Below, piece after piece: positions 24,697 to 34,600 of a DNA stretch of 64,000 bases. The DNA comes from Afipia sp049747295. Its GTDB lineage: Bacteria > Pseudomonadota > Alphaproteobacteria > Rhizobiales > Xanthobacteraceae. The notes beneath the pieces are model-generated. The model saw only the letters and a program-made list of their open reading frames with translations, ran no database searches and had not been told where the DNA came from. Location of the stretch: contig NZ_JBMHJM010000002.1 of assembly GCF_049747295.1 (NCBI RefSeq), positions 124,001 through 188,000 of the forward strand, read 5' to 3'. Numbering within the stretch: the first letter of the stretch is position 1; each line of letters starts with the position of its first letter. Made by a program: the position numbers and the translations under genes.

Positions 24697-25377
24697 ATGA
24701 ACGGAAAAGTCATCGTCATCACCGGGGCCTCAGGCGCCCTCGGCAAGGTGGTCGTAGAGGCAGCGCTCGCGCGAGGTTCGAAAATCGCCGCGATCGATCA
24801 TGCGGCCACGACAATTCCGGCGACTGCGGACCAGCTCCATCTCGGTGGCGTGGATCTGTCCGATGCGGATCAGGCTCTCAAGACGATCAATGCAGCAGCC
24901 GCACATTTCGGCAGGCTCGATGCCCTAATCAATATTGCCGGAGCCTTTTCATTCGAGACCGTTGCTGAAGGCGATCCCAAGACGTGGCAGCGCCTCTACG
25001 CCATCAACGTCCTGACGGCACTCAACGCGTCTCGCGCGGCGATCCCCCATCTCACCACATCCGGCGAGGGCCGGATCGTCAACATCGGCGCGATGGGCGC
25101 ACTGCAAGCCGGCGCCGGCATGGGCCCGTACGCCGCGTCCAAGGCAGGGGTCCATCGCCTCACCGAGGCGCTCGCCGCCGAACTGAAAGGCAAGGTCACC
25201 GTCAACGCGGTGCTGCCGTCCACCATCGACACGCCGGCTAACCGGCGGGACATGCCACAGGCAGATTTCAGCAAATGGGTGACACCGGACGAACTCGCCA
25301 ATGTCATCCTTTTCCTCGCCAGCGATGAAGCCAGCGCCGTGACCGGCGCGCTGCTACCCGTGAGCGGGCGTGTGTGA
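24697..25377 (+). CDS. Short-chain dehydrogenase/reductase, catalytic Ser replaced
   Basis: 226 residues of the classical SDR fold. Cofactor motif TGASGALGKVVVE, NAG-type motif LINIAGAF, and catalytic YAASK are present. The position 13 residues before the catalytic Tyr, normally Ser, is Ala here (NIGAMGALQ), so activity may be altered. GGAG lies eight bases before ATG 24697. A DoxX-like gene follows after 29 bases, probably as one operon. Confidence 0.85.
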   Translation: MNGKVIVITGASGALGKVVVEAALARGSKIAAIDHAATTIPATADQLHLGGVDLSDADQALKTINAAAAHFGRLDALINIAGAFSFETVAEGDPKTWQRLYAINVLTALNASRAAIPHLTTSGEGRIVNIGAMGALQAGAGMGPYAASKAGVHRLTEALAAELKGKVTVNAVLPSTIDTPANRRDMPQADFSKWVTPDELANVILFLASDEASAVTGALLPVSGRV

Positions 25378-25406
25378 TGTAACCCAGCCCCTGAAGATCG
25401 TTCCTC

Positions 25407-25784
25407 ATGCCGACTGACCTGCCCCACATCGTTTTGCTGCTCGGCCGCCTGTTGCTCGGCGGACTGTTCGTTTTCGCCGGCATACGACACATGTTTCTCA
25501 TTCCGGTGCTGACGCAGATGATCGCCGCGCGCGGCGTGCCCTTCCCGCGAGTCGTGCTGCTCGCGGGCTCTGCGTTTCAATTCATCGCAGGGCTTCTGGT
25601 GATCTTCGGACTGTTCTTATCCATCGCCGCATTCGGCCTGGTGCTGTTCACCCTCGCCGCGTCGGTGTTGCTGCTGAATTTCTGGGACATGGAAGGCCAG
25701 CTCCGCCAGAACACCATCAATGTCTGGCTGTCCAACATGGCGATCATCGGCGGTCTGATGATCACCGCGGCGCAAGGCATGTAA
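25407..25784 (+). CDS. DoxX-family membrane protein
   Basis: 125 residues, four hydrophobic helices, with the DoxX-typical head (LLGRLLLGGLFVFAGIRHMF) and LNFWDMEG motif. DoxX-like proteins sit in the inner membrane and are linked to thiol/redox handling or electron transfer in some species. It follows the SDR gene closely. A second DoxX-family protein is at 50770. Confidence 0.85.
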   Translation: MPTDLPHIVLLLGRLLLGGLFVFAGIRHMFLIPVLTQMIAARGVPFPRVVLLAGSAFQFIAGLLVIFGLFLSIAAFGLVLFTLAASVLLLNFWDMEGQLRQNTINVWLSNMAIIGGLMITAAQGM

Positions 25785-25980
25785 CCGGTTGGCTCCATGG
25801 CGGCCTGTTAGAACTGAGCCCGACTCAGGTAGGCTGTGGAAAATTCAGGGAAATTCCGCCTGCGGAAGGATCCTGTGCATTTCGCGAAAGTTAATCCCGA
25901 GCGCCGGATTGGGGGCGATAAAATAGCGCTGCGTCGGGACATTGAACTGGCGACTGAATGTCTGCGTATGGGAGAGTAGA

Positions 25981-26328
25981 ATGCTCGCCAATGTTGCCCT
26001 CCGGGATGCGAAACCCGCAGTGGTTGTATGTCCAAGCTGCAAACAGCGGCTCATGGAGATCAGCGACGTGCAATGGGCAGCCGCGAAACTTGAATTTACC
26101 TACGAGTGCACGGGATGCGGCGCCGAGGTGAAAAAGGCGATCGAGGGAACCGCTGAAATCGCGACCTTTACGTCCCGCGCGTCCGATGTCCTGCGCAATC
26201 TGCAAATATTCACCTTCAGCCCCGACCTCATCGGCAAGGGCAATTCCGACATCGGCGGACAAGCGCCACACCGTTTCACCGAAGATGAACCTGTGGCTCG
26301 AACCAACGAACCTCGACGGCTCACTTAA
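25981..26328 (+). CDS. Zinc-ribbon protein
   Basis: 115 residues. Two CxxC pairs (VCPSCKQ and ECTGCGAEV) about 27 residues apart form a probable zinc ribbon at the N-terminus; the C-terminal half is unassigned. GGGAG lies seven bases before ATG 25981. It may bind nucleic acid or protein; no function is assignable. Confidence 0.6.
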   Translation: MLANVALRDAKPAVVVCPSCKQRLMEISDVQWAAAKLEFTYECTGCGAEVKKAIEGTAEIATFTSRASDVLRNLQIFTFSPDLIGKGNSDIGGQAPHRFTEDEPVARTNEPRRLT

Positions 26329-26473
26329 TCGCCCCCCTATCCTGCCGACCGTGGCGGGTATTCCGACTGGGACAATCCGGCCGGAACGCCTCTTGATTGT
26401 ATCAGCGCCTGACCGATAAGCGGTACGGGCTCTGCAACGCAGAATTCTGCCAATAACAATCAAGGAGGATTGA

Positions 26474-27439
26474 ATGCTGCGGGCCCTACTCGCGCTATGC
26501 TTTTTGACGGTCGCTGCAACAGCTCACGCTGATGAATGGCCGACCCGTCCGATTACGATGATCAATCCGTTCGCGGCTGGCGGCCCGAACGATGTCTTTG
26601 CAAGATTGTTTGCCCAGCGGATGGGAGAGCTTCTTGGCCAGCCCGTGATCCTGGAAAACGTCGGCGGCGCAGGCGGTATGAATGGCGCAAGCCGCGTCGC
26701 GAAAGCGGCTCCCGATGGTTACACCTTCCTGCTCGGCACCGTCGGCACTCAGGCACAAAACCAGCTCCTCTACAAAAAGCCGGCTTACAATTCGACGACG
26801 GATTTCGAGCCTGTTGCGCTCGTGGTCGAAGCGCCGCTCGTGCTGGTCGCGCGCAAGGACCTTCCAGTCAAGGATATGAAGGAGTTCGTTGCGTACGGCA
26901 AAGCCAATGCCAGCAAGATGCAATTTGGCTCCGCAGGTACAGGATCAGCCATTCACCTTGGCTGCGCGTTGATGAACTCCGTGACCGGTCTCGATATCAT
27001 GCACGTGCCCTACCGTGGCGCAAATCCAGCCATGCAGGATCTCGCGAGTGGCCGCATCGACTACCTTTGCGATATCGTCACGACGGCAAAGCCTCAAATT
27101 GAAGGCGGCTCCGTGAAAGCTATCGCTATTCTTAATAAAGAACGCTCACCCGTGCTGCCGAACGTTCCGACAGCTCTTGAGCAAGGCTACGACGTCGAAG
27201 CCTATACGTGGAATGCGTTCTTCCTGCCGAAAGGCACGCCGGAAGCCATCGTTGCAAAGCTGAACAAGGCAACTGTCGATACGATGAAGACGCCAGAGGT
27301 TCGCGAAAAGCTGGAAAGCGTTGGGCTTCGCTTCGTCTCTGAAGATCGCACGACGCCGAAATATCTCGGTGATTTCGTCAAAAGCGAAATGGCGAAATGG
27401 GCAGCTCCCATCAAGGCCGCCAACATTTCGATCGACTAA
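26474..27439 (+). CDS. TctC/Bug-family tripartite tricarboxylate binding protein
   Basis: 321 residues: signal peptide (ALLALCFLTVAATAHA), then the Bug fold with WPTRPITMINPFAAGGPNDV, VENVGGAGGMNGA-type loop (ILENVGGAGGMNGASRVAKA) and YRGANPAMQDLASGRIDY. These proteins bind carboxylates or aromatic acids in the periplasm. AAGGAGG lies five bases before the ATG. The TctA/TctB membrane partners are not in the window, as is usual for expanded Bug families. Confidence 0.9.
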   Translation: MLRALLALCFLTVAATAHADEWPTRPITMINPFAAGGPNDVFARLFAQRMGELLGQPVILENVGGAGGMNGASRVAKAAPDGYTFLLGTVGTQAQNQLLYKKPAYNSTTDFEPVALVVEAPLVLVARKDLPVKDMKEFVAYGKANASKMQFGSAGTGSAIHLGCALMNSVTGLDIMHVPYRGANPAMQDLASGRIDYLCDIVTTAKPQIEGGSVKAIAILNKERSPVLPNVPTALEQGYDVEAYTWNAFFLPKGTPEAIVAKLNKATVDTMKTPEVREKLESVGLRFVSEDRTTPKYLGDFVKSEMAKWAAPIKAANISID

Positions 27440-27446
27440 CCCAAAT

Positions 27447-27484
27447 ACCGCGCTGTGCGATCCGATCGCCAGCGCGGTTTTATC
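27447..27484 (+). terminator. Rho-independent terminator after TctC-like gene
   Basis: ACCGCGCTG and CAGCGCGGT form a perfect 9-bp stem followed by TTTTAT, eight bases past the stop codon. Confidence 0.8.
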
Positions 27485-27577
27485 TGTGACGTCGGACGTG
27501 TCGCGACCGCGCAGGCTGCATCGTATCGGAGAAACGGTTCGCGCACAGCCGTCATTCCAGCTTTGACGCAACGTGGT

Positions 27578-27901
27578 TCAACATCCCTTGCAGATGCCCT
27601 TCACCTTGCGGTCGACCTCCTTCTCTGACTGATCGACTTTGGGATCGCCCGTCCCAAGAGGAGCGACACCAACGGTGCCGCCACCGCCGGACGGCATAGC
27701 CGTACCCGCAGAATTTGTCCCCGGCGATGTCGCGCTCGTGCCAAGTGAACCGCCAGACGCGGTGCCTGGCGACGAGTGCATCGACCCGCCGGCCGCTCCG
27801 CCCGCGCTGCCACCGGAGGAGCTACCGCCGGACGATTGGGCGAATGCTGCACCGGAAAGAACAAGCGGCGCAGCCACAAACAGAATGGTGAAGATTTTCA
27901 T
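27578..27901 (-). CDS. Small secreted Gly/Ser-rich protein
   Basis: 107 residues: signal peptide (MKIFTILFVAAPLVLSGAAF, AQ), then Gly/Ser/Thr low-complexity sequence, and a conserved-looking tail DPKVDQSEKEVDRKVKGICKGC. GGAGG lies five bases before ATG 27901. The two terminal cysteines could form a disulfide or bind metal. Function unknown. Confidence 0.65.
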   Translation of the reverse strand: MKIFTILFVAAPLVLSGAAFAQSSGGSSSGGSAGGAAGGSMHSSPGTASGGSLGTSATSPGTNSAGTAMPSGGGGTVGVAPLGTGDPKVDQSEKEVDRKVKGICKGC

Positions 27902-28036
27902 CACGGCCTCCAAATGCATTCGCCAATTGACTTTCAGAGGCAACCGCGCACCGTCGCGCTGGTTCCGAAGCGCCGCAGATCGGAACCATCGCCGATATCG
28001 ATCGTTCTAGATCGGAATCATAACGAGGTAGTCGGC

Positions 28037-28210
28037 ATGTCGATCTTGAAGTGGGCTCTTATCTTTTTTGTCATTTCGATCATCGCCGGCGTATTGGGAT
28101 TTACGGGCGTTTCGGCTGCATCGGCTGATGTCGCGCGCGTGCTGTTTTATATCTTCGCCGTGATCTTCCTGATCCTGCTGATTCTCGGATTTACGATATT
28201 CAGGGCTTAG
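28037..28210 (+). CDS. DUF1328 small membrane protein
   Basis: 57 residues with two hydrophobic helices (LKWALIFFVISIIAGVLGF and VLFYIFAVIFLILLILGF) and the AASADVAR link typical of DUF1328 (E. coli YtjA type). Function unknown, stress-linked in some species. GAGG lies upstream of ATG 28037. Confidence 0.85.
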   Translation: MSILKWALIFFVISIIAGVLGFTGVSAASADVARVLFYIFAVIFLILLILGFTIFRA

Positions 28211-28227
28211 CAGCGCCGAGAGCGAAA

Positions 28228-28533
28228 TTATTCCTCCGGCTCGGTGGTGAAGAACAGCGGATAGCCCTTCGCCTTTCCCATGTCGGTTGCTTCCTTGGCT
28301 TTGGTCTCGGCAACATCCCGCGTATAAACCGCAATGACGCACGCGCCTTTCTGATGAGCCGTCAACATCACACGGCTCGCCACCTCCTCACCCATACGAA
28401 ACACAACTTTCAGCACGGTGACGACAAATTCGCGCGGCGTATAATCGTCATTGAGCAGAATGACCTTGTACAACGGCGGGCGCTGGAGCTTTGGTTTGGC
28501 GGACGTTTTTGGCTTGACGGTTGTCGGGCTCAT
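28228..28533 (-). CDS. clpS: ClpS adaptor of the ClpAP protease
   Basis: 101 residues. The N-degron binding core is clear: LYKVILLNDDYTPREFVVTV, FRMGEEVASRVMLTAH, and GACVIAVYTRDVAETK. ClpS hands N-end-rule substrates to ClpA in the cytosol. No clpA follows, so this could be a second, stand-alone copy such as the ClpS2 of other alphaproteobacteria. It converges with the DUF1328 gene (17-base gap). Confidence 0.92.
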   Translation of the reverse strand: MSPTTVKPKTSAKPKLQRPPLYKVILLNDDYTPREFVVTVLKVVFRMGEEVASRVMLTAHQKGACVIAVYTRDVAETKAKEATDMGKAKGYPLFFTTEPEE

Positions 28534-28666
28534 CGATGTCTCTCGAATGGTTCCGGCAAGGATGCCCTGAGACTAAACATGGCTTGGACTTTGCGTACAC
28601 TGCACAATTGCGAGACGCCACACGAGCTCCCACATTTGCCTAACAATGATGCACCGAGGCTTGCCG

Positions 28667-28876
28667 ATGCCACGTGTTGCTTCCAGCGCAATTGCGCGTC
28701 TCGAATATAATGCGTTCGCGAGAGAACTGCTCGTCGTCTTCACGACCGGCCGTACCTATACCTATTTTGGCGTTTCACCGGAAGTGTACGACCAATTCGG
28801 CAGAGCGGATTCCAAGGGTGCTTTCTTCAATTTGATGATCCGCGACAGGTATCAATTCGAGGAACATCACCGCTGA
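28667..28876 (+). CDS. KTSC-domain protein
   Basis: 69 residues nearly all of which form a KTSC domain (IARLEYNAFARELLVVFTTG, YTYFGVSPEVYDQF, KGAFFNLMIRDRY). The domain name comes from a lysyl-tRNA synthetase C-terminal module; stand-alone copies have unknown function. GAGG lies seven bases before ATG 28667. Divergent from clpS. Confidence 0.8.
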   Translation: MPRVASSAIARLEYNAFARELLVVFTTGRTYTYFGVSPEVYDQFGRADSKGAFFNLMIRDRYQFEEHHR

Positions 28877-28950
28877 CCCGGCGTTATCAAGCTGCCGTGA
28901 ACATAGGAGCTTCTGCCGCAGTCTTTCCGGAACCAACCATCGAGATGTGT

Positions 28951-29499
28951 ATGGACGATTTTACGATGAGCGTTCACCACACCGCCGTCACCCCCGTTTC
29001 TTTCGTATTCGCTGACGATGGCGCTGTGCCGAATAATCCACTCCCCTTTCTGATCTACAAAAGTGCCTTCGAGTTCGAAAACCATCGCCCGGAAACCATG
29101 ATCGAGAGCGTGTTCAAGACGAACAACTGGGGCCACCAGATGTGGCGCAATGGTGTGTTCGATTACTTGCACTATCACGCCACCGTTCACGAAGTTCTTG
29201 GCGTGGCCCGCGGCCGCGCGTTGGTCCGTTTCGGCGGAGATCACGGCGAAAAATTTGAAATGCGCAAAGGCGACGTGGCGGTCCTGCCGGCCGGCACCGG
29301 ACATCAATGTCTGTCAGCCAGCAGCGACTTCCTTGTTATCGGGGCTTACCCGCCCGGCGCGGATATGCAGATCACGCGACCGACACCGGAAAACCATCGC
29401 AAGGCGCTCAAGACCATTCCAAAGGTTGCCCTACCGAAATCCGATCCTGTTTACGGGACGGGTGGACCATTGACCAAAATGTGGGGCAAGGCTCCGTAA
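28951..29499 (+). CDS. Cupin protein, YjlB-like
   Basis: 182 residues with a cupin core (LHYHATVHEVLGVARGRALV and MRKGDVAVLPAGTGHQCLSA). The two histidines, Glu and third His fit a metal site. Relatives (YjlB) have unknown function. The start is uncertain: GTG 28897, ATG 28951 and ATG 28966 are all in frame; none has a strong ribosome binding site. Confidence 0.75.
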   Translation: MDDFTMSVHHTAVTPVSFVFADDGAVPNNPLPFLIYKSAFEFENHRPETMIESVFKTNNWGHQMWRNGVFDYLHYHATVHEVLGVARGRALVRFGGDHGEKFEMRKGDVAVLPAGTGHQCLSASSDFLVIGAYPPGADMQITRPTPENHRKALKTIPKVALPKSDPVYGTGGPLTKMWGKAP

Positions 29500-29503
29500 C
29501 ATC

Positions 29504-29977
29504 TCATCTATATCCGGTCGGACTTTTCCTTGACATCGCCCTGCCCTCTTCCTTGAACGGCACGAGAAGCCATAACGTCAGGAAGGTGAACAGCGAAATC
29601 ACCACGGCAACATCGTAGGCGCCAAGTCCGACGGCTGCGCCCGTCGCGCCGGTCGCCCAGAGACTGGCGGCGGTCGCCGTGCCCCGCACGGAATTTTCAG
29701 TCTTGAGAATGGCACCGCCGCCGATAAAGCCCATGCCGGTCATGAGCCCCTCGATGATACGCGCCGTTCCTTCAGGATGATCCTGAAGAATGTGCTCGGT
29801 GGCCTGCACGATGCCGCATGTCGCGAGCGCCACCAGCGGAAATGTCCGCAGGCCCGCACTTCGCTCCGCCTTCTCGCGGTTCCAGCCGATCGGCAGCGCC
29901 AGCAGATACGCAATCGTCAGCGCGAGCAGATGCGGCCCGAGCCGAAAGCTTCCCGTCGCCTCAAAGAGTGCCTGCAT
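29504..29977 (-). CDS. MgtC/SapB family membrane protein
   Basis: 157 residues with four to five hydrophobic helices. Family motifs: LPIGWNREKAERSAGLRTFP and GMGFIGGGAILKTENSVRG followed by TATAASLWATGA. MgtC-type proteins affect magnesium homeostasis or F-ATPase activity and phosphate uptake. GGAGAAG precedes ATG 29977, which decides the start over GTG 29998. It converges with the cupin gene (4-base gap). Confidence 0.88.
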   Translation of the reverse strand: MQALFEATGSFRLGPHLLALTIAYLLALPIGWNREKAERSAGLRTFPLVALATCGIVQATEHILQDHPEGTARIIEGLMTGMGFIGGGAILKTENSVRGTATAASLWATGATGAAVGLGAYDVAVVISLFTFLTLWLLVPFKEEGRAMSRKSPTGYR

Positions 29978-30098
29978 GGACGGCTTCTCCGATTGCACAC
30001 GCCCGACGCAAGATCGCGTGAACGGCAGTGAAGGAACGCCGCTACATCAGCAACGTTTCCTCCACGCTTGAGACCATGGGCAATCAATGGAGCTGTCA

Positions 30099-30437
30099 AT
30101 GCGACATAAATTACAGATCGCAGTTATCGCCACCGCTACGCTGATCGGATCAACACTTGTGGCGGCGGCTCAAGGAACGATCAGTCCAGCGACGCCTTCA
30201 CCGACTGCGCCTCCCGGCTCGCCCGGCGTGTCGCCTGCCACGCCGCCTACCATGGCGCCGACGGCACCCAGCACGACGGGCACAACAGGAATGAGCACCG
30301 GGACGATCAATCAGCCGGGCGTGCCGAATACCTCGACGCCGGGTTCGATCGGCACCGGAGCATCTCCAAGCGGTCTGCCTGGCGATAGTCCGACCAATCC
30401 CGGCTATCCGGCCGGTACCGGTACAACAACGAGGTAA
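30099..30437 (+). CDS. Small secreted Pro/Thr/Gly-rich protein
   Basis: 112 residues: signal peptide (IAVIATATLIGSTLVAAAQG) then Pro/Thr/Gly/Ser-rich low-complexity sequence up to the stop, with no domain. GGAG lies six bases before ATG 30099. Similar in style to the products of 19861 and 27578; function unknown. Confidence 0.62.
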   Translation: MRHKLQIAVIATATLIGSTLVAAAQGTISPATPSPTAPPGSPGVSPATPPTMAPTAPSTTGTTGMSTGTINQPGVPNTSTPGSIGTGASPSGLPGDSPTNPGYPAGTGTTTR

Positions 30438-30460
30438 GTTGCAGATGACGGCGGCTGCCG

Positions 30461-31657
30461 TCACTCGGTCTTGACGTTGGTATTCGCGCTGGTCCGCGGC
30501 GTGCCGTCTTTGCCGGCACCCGCGATGCGAACCTGGTCACCGTCCGCAATACCGTCGAGCGGCGTGATGATGACTCGATCGTCGGCTGAAAGACCCGTTG
30601 CGATCTCGATCTCGCGACCGAGATCACGCGCGATCGTCACATTCTTGAAAAGGATTTTGTCCGCGGGCGTGACAGTCGCAACGCGCAACCCGCTATTGTT
30701 GAAGATCAACGCACTTGCAGGAATGCTGAGCGGCTGGGTGTCATGCGTCAAGTTGAGCTGAACGTCAGCGTAGGCGCCGGGACGCAACTCGCCTGTGCTG
30801 TTGTCCAGAACAAGCTGCATGCGCGTGGTGCCCGATGCGATATCGACCGATTGGGCGGATGCTTCCACCGTTGCCGGGAACGAACGGCCGGCATATTCCG
30901 GCACCGAGACGGAAGCCTTTGCGCCGATCTTGATCGACGGCAGATAGCTCTGCGGCACATTCACGTAGAGACGGAGCTTCTTTGCATCCGAAACCACGAA
31001 CATCGCAGCGCCGGAGCCGGTGCCGCCGTTGATCAGGGCGCCGACATCCGTGTTGCGTTCAGTGACGATGCCGTCAAACGGCGCGGTGACAGTCTTGTAG
31101 CTCGCTAAGGCCTCAAGCCGTTCGACATTGGCCTGCATCGCGCGAACCTGCGCTTCCTTGCTGGCGAGGTCCGCCGACCGCTCATCGATTTCCTGCTGCG
31201 ACACGAAGTTTGACGCCAGCAGGGTCTTGCGACGTGACAACGTTGCAGCCGAGAGCTTCGCCGCAGCCTGCGAGTTCGCAAGGTCGGCACGGGCCTGCAG
31301 CAACTGCTGATCGAGGTCAGGGGCGTCGATTTCGGCGAGCGTCTGTCCTGCCTTTACGTGCGCTCCGATGTCCACATACCAGTTCTTCAGGTAGCCGCTG
31401 ACTCGAGCAAAGATCGGAGCGCGGGAATAAGCTTCCAGACGTCCAGGCAAATCGATCTTCGCATTGAGCGGCTTCGCACCGGGCAGCGTGACAGCGACCG
31501 AAGGCACGGCTTGTGCCTCCGTCCACTCACGCAACCTGGCGTCGCCATTGGATCTGGTCGATATTCCGGCGACGACGACGGCAGCCAATCCAACGCCGGC
31601 AACGATGCCGTACATTCGCAACTTGCCGCGCGACACGGAAGGGATCTCTTCAGGCAT
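30461..31657 (-). CDS. RND periplasmic adaptor (membrane fusion protein)
   Basis: 398 residues: an N-terminal membrane anchor (RMYGIVAGVGLAAVVVAGI), lipoyl halves (AEIDAPDLDQQLLQARADLA and YKTVTAPFDGIVTERNTDVG), a coiled coil and a beta barrel. It partners the RND permease whose stop overlaps its start by eight bases. The order permease-adaptor is the reverse of the first pump in this window. No outer-membrane factor gene is present. Confidence 0.9.
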   Translation of the reverse strand: MPEEIPSVSRGKLRMYGIVAGVGLAAVVVAGISTRSNGDARLREWTEAQAVPSVAVTLPGAKPLNAKIDLPGRLEAYSRAPIFARVSGYLKNWYVDIGAHVKAGQTLAEIDAPDLDQQLLQARADLANSQAAAKLSAATLSRRKTLLASNFVSQQEIDERSADLASKEAQVRAMQANVERLEALASYKTVTAPFDGIVTERNTDVGALINGGTGSGAAMFVVSDAKKLRLYVNVPQSYLPSIKIGAKASVSVPEYAGRSFPATVEASAQSVDIASGTTRMQLVLDNSTGELRPGAYADVQLNLTHDTQPLSIPASALIFNNSGLRVATVTPADKILFKNVTIARDLGREIEIATGLSADDRVIITPLDGIADGDQVRIAGAGKDGTPRTSANTNVKTE

Positions 31658-34600
31658 GAACTGTCTCCGGCGCCATCGCGGAAGCCGCGGGCTGCTTCTT
31701 GTGGACCATACTGAACACCACTGGCACGAACATGAGCGTGGCGAAGGTAGCTAAAATCAATCCGCCGACCACAGCGCGCCCAAGCGGCGCATTCTGCTCG
31801 CCCCCCTCACCCAGACCCAGCGCCATCGGCGCCATACCGATGATCATGGCCAGCGCTGTCATCAACACCGGACGGAAGCGAACGAAGCCGGCTTCCAGTG
31901 CGGCGGCAACCGGATCACCGAGGTGGTCGTAGCGTTCTCGAGCAAAGGAAATCACCAGCACGCTGTTTGCGGTCGCCACGCCCATACACATGATGGCGCC
32001 CGTCAGAGCCGGCACGGACAACGTTGTATGCGTCGCAAATAGCATCCAGACGATGCCCGCCAGCGCGGCAGGAAGCGCCGAGACGATCACAAACGGATCC
32101 GACCACGACTGGAAGTTCACAACGATCAACAGATAGATCAACACGATCGCGCCCAGGAGGCCGAACAACAGGCCCGAAAAGGCGCTGTTCATCGTCTCCA
32201 CCTGCCCGAGCAGCACGACGTTACTGCCTTTAGGTACGTCCTTCGTGGTCTCCGCAACGATCTTCCGAATGTCCGCAGCCACGGCGCCGAGGTCGCGGCC
32301 CTGCGGTGTCGCATAGATCTGCACCATGCTCTGGATGTCGTATTGTGACACCACGGCGCTCGACGTGGAGCGCGAGATGTCAGCAATTCCGCCGAGGATC
32401 GGCGTAGAGGCCGCCCCTGGAGCCGAAATCGGCAAAGCCTGCAGCTTGCTCAAAGAGTCGATCTTGTACTGCGGTGTCTGCATCACGATGGAATAGGACA
32501 CGCCGTTATCAGGATTGAGGAAGTAAGTCGGCGCGACCTGTGAACTGCCCGCGAGATTAACCACCAGACTGTTGGTCACATCCCTCGTCGTCAGACCAAC
32601 ATACTGTGCGCGGGTCCGATCGACATCGATATTGAATCTCGGGTTGTTCGGCGACTGCTGAATGCGGGCATCGGCAACGCCGGGGATGTGTCGAATACGC
32701 CGAAGCAGATCGCTGGCATATTTGAAGTTCGCATCGGCGTTTGCTCCCCGGATCTGAAGATCGATGGGCGCCGGCGCACCGAAGTTCAAAATCTGGCTGA
32801 CGATGTCCGCCGGCAGGAACGCGAACGAAACACCCGGGAACAAGCGCGGCAGCTTCTCGCGCAACTCACGAACATATCCTTCGGTCGGCGGGTGATCTTC
32901 CTTCAGCTTGATCTGGATGTCGCCATCCTGCGTCCCGATCACGCCCGTGTTGTTGTAGGTCATGTTGATGCCGCTGATGGGCATCCCGATGTTATCGGCT
33001 ATCGTCTCCAGCTGCTCAGGCGGAATGATCTGGCGGATAGCTTTTTGAATATCGGCCAGTTGGTTTGCGGTCTCTTCGACGCGGGTGCCGACCTGAGTGC
33101 GGACATGCATCAGGATCTGACCGGTATCGACCGCCGGGAAAAAGTTGCGGCCGAGGAACGGCACCAGCAAAAACGACGCCGCGACGAAGCACAGGAAACC
33201 GGTCACGAACACCTTTCGGTGTCCAAGAGCCATCGCCAGCAAGCCGTGGTATCCCGACCGCACCTTCTCGAAGCGCCTTTCAAATCCGCGCTGGAACAGC
33301 ACCAGCGGGTTACGCGACGGCGGTGGCGGCAACGGATTGCCATTCTCGTCATGCGGATGAGGATGCAGCAGATACTTCGCCATCGTCGGCACCAGGGTGC
33401 GCGACAGGATGAACGACCAGATCATGGCGAACATCACCGCTTCCGCCATCGGCACGAACAGGAAGCGTGAGACGCCGGTCAGGAAGAACATCGGCACGAA
33501 CACGATACAGATACAGAGCAGCGACACGAATGCGGGGGTCACGATCTGTGCCGCACCGTCGAGAATGGCGGGCTCGACCTGCTTGCCGTGCTCAAGATGC
33601 CAGTTGATGTTTTCGATCGTCACCGTGGCGTCGTCCACCAGGATGCCGACCGCGAGTGCCAGACCACCAAGCGTCATGATGTTCAACGTTTCGCCGATCA
33701 TCGAGAGCATGGTGATCGAACCCAGCACCGCGAGCGGAATCGAAACCGCGATGATCACGGTCGAGCGCCAGCTTCCGAGGAACAGCAGGATCATGATGCT
33801 GGTGAGAACGGCGGCCATGATGCCTTCAAAGGCCACGCCAGCGATCGCGCCGCGCACGAAGATCGATTGGTCGCCGATGAAGCTGACCTTCAACGCATCC
33901 GGCATCGCGTCCTTGACGTCGATAACCTTCTGTTTGATGCCGGCAATGATATCGAGCGTCGACACCGCCCCTGCCTTCAGCACCATCATCAGCACGGAGC
34001 GGTTGCCGTTGACGTGCACGATGTTCGTCTGCGGCGGGTTGCCGTCACGGACCTGCGCAACGTCGCGGATGTAAACCATCGCACCGTTGACCGCTTTGAT
34101 CGGCAGATCGCCAAGTTCCTCGAACTTCAGCGGCGAGTTGTTGAGCTGGATCGAGTATTCAAAGTTTCCGATCTTCTGCGTGCCGACCGGCGTGATCAGG
34201 TTTTGCGCAGCGAGCGCATTGGCGACGTCCTGTCCCGACAGACCCAGCGCCTGAAGGGCGTTCGGATTGAGATCGATCTGGATCTGGCGCTGCTTGCCGC
34301 CGAACGGATACGGAATAGCGGCGCCCGGAACAGTGACGAGCGGCGTGCGCAACTGATTGATGGCAAGGTCGCCCAGATTCTGCTCGGTGAGCCCGTCGCC
34401 CGACAGCGCCAATTGAACGATCGGAACGGTCGAGGCGCTGTAGTTCAAGATCAGCGGCGGCGTGGCACCCGCCGGCATCTGCTTGAGCATGGTCTGCGAA
34501 ATTGCAGTGACCTGGGCGTTGGCGGTGCGGATATCGACGTTGGGCTGGAAGAAGATCTTGATGATGCCGACGCCGTTATAGGAATTGGCGACGATGTGCT

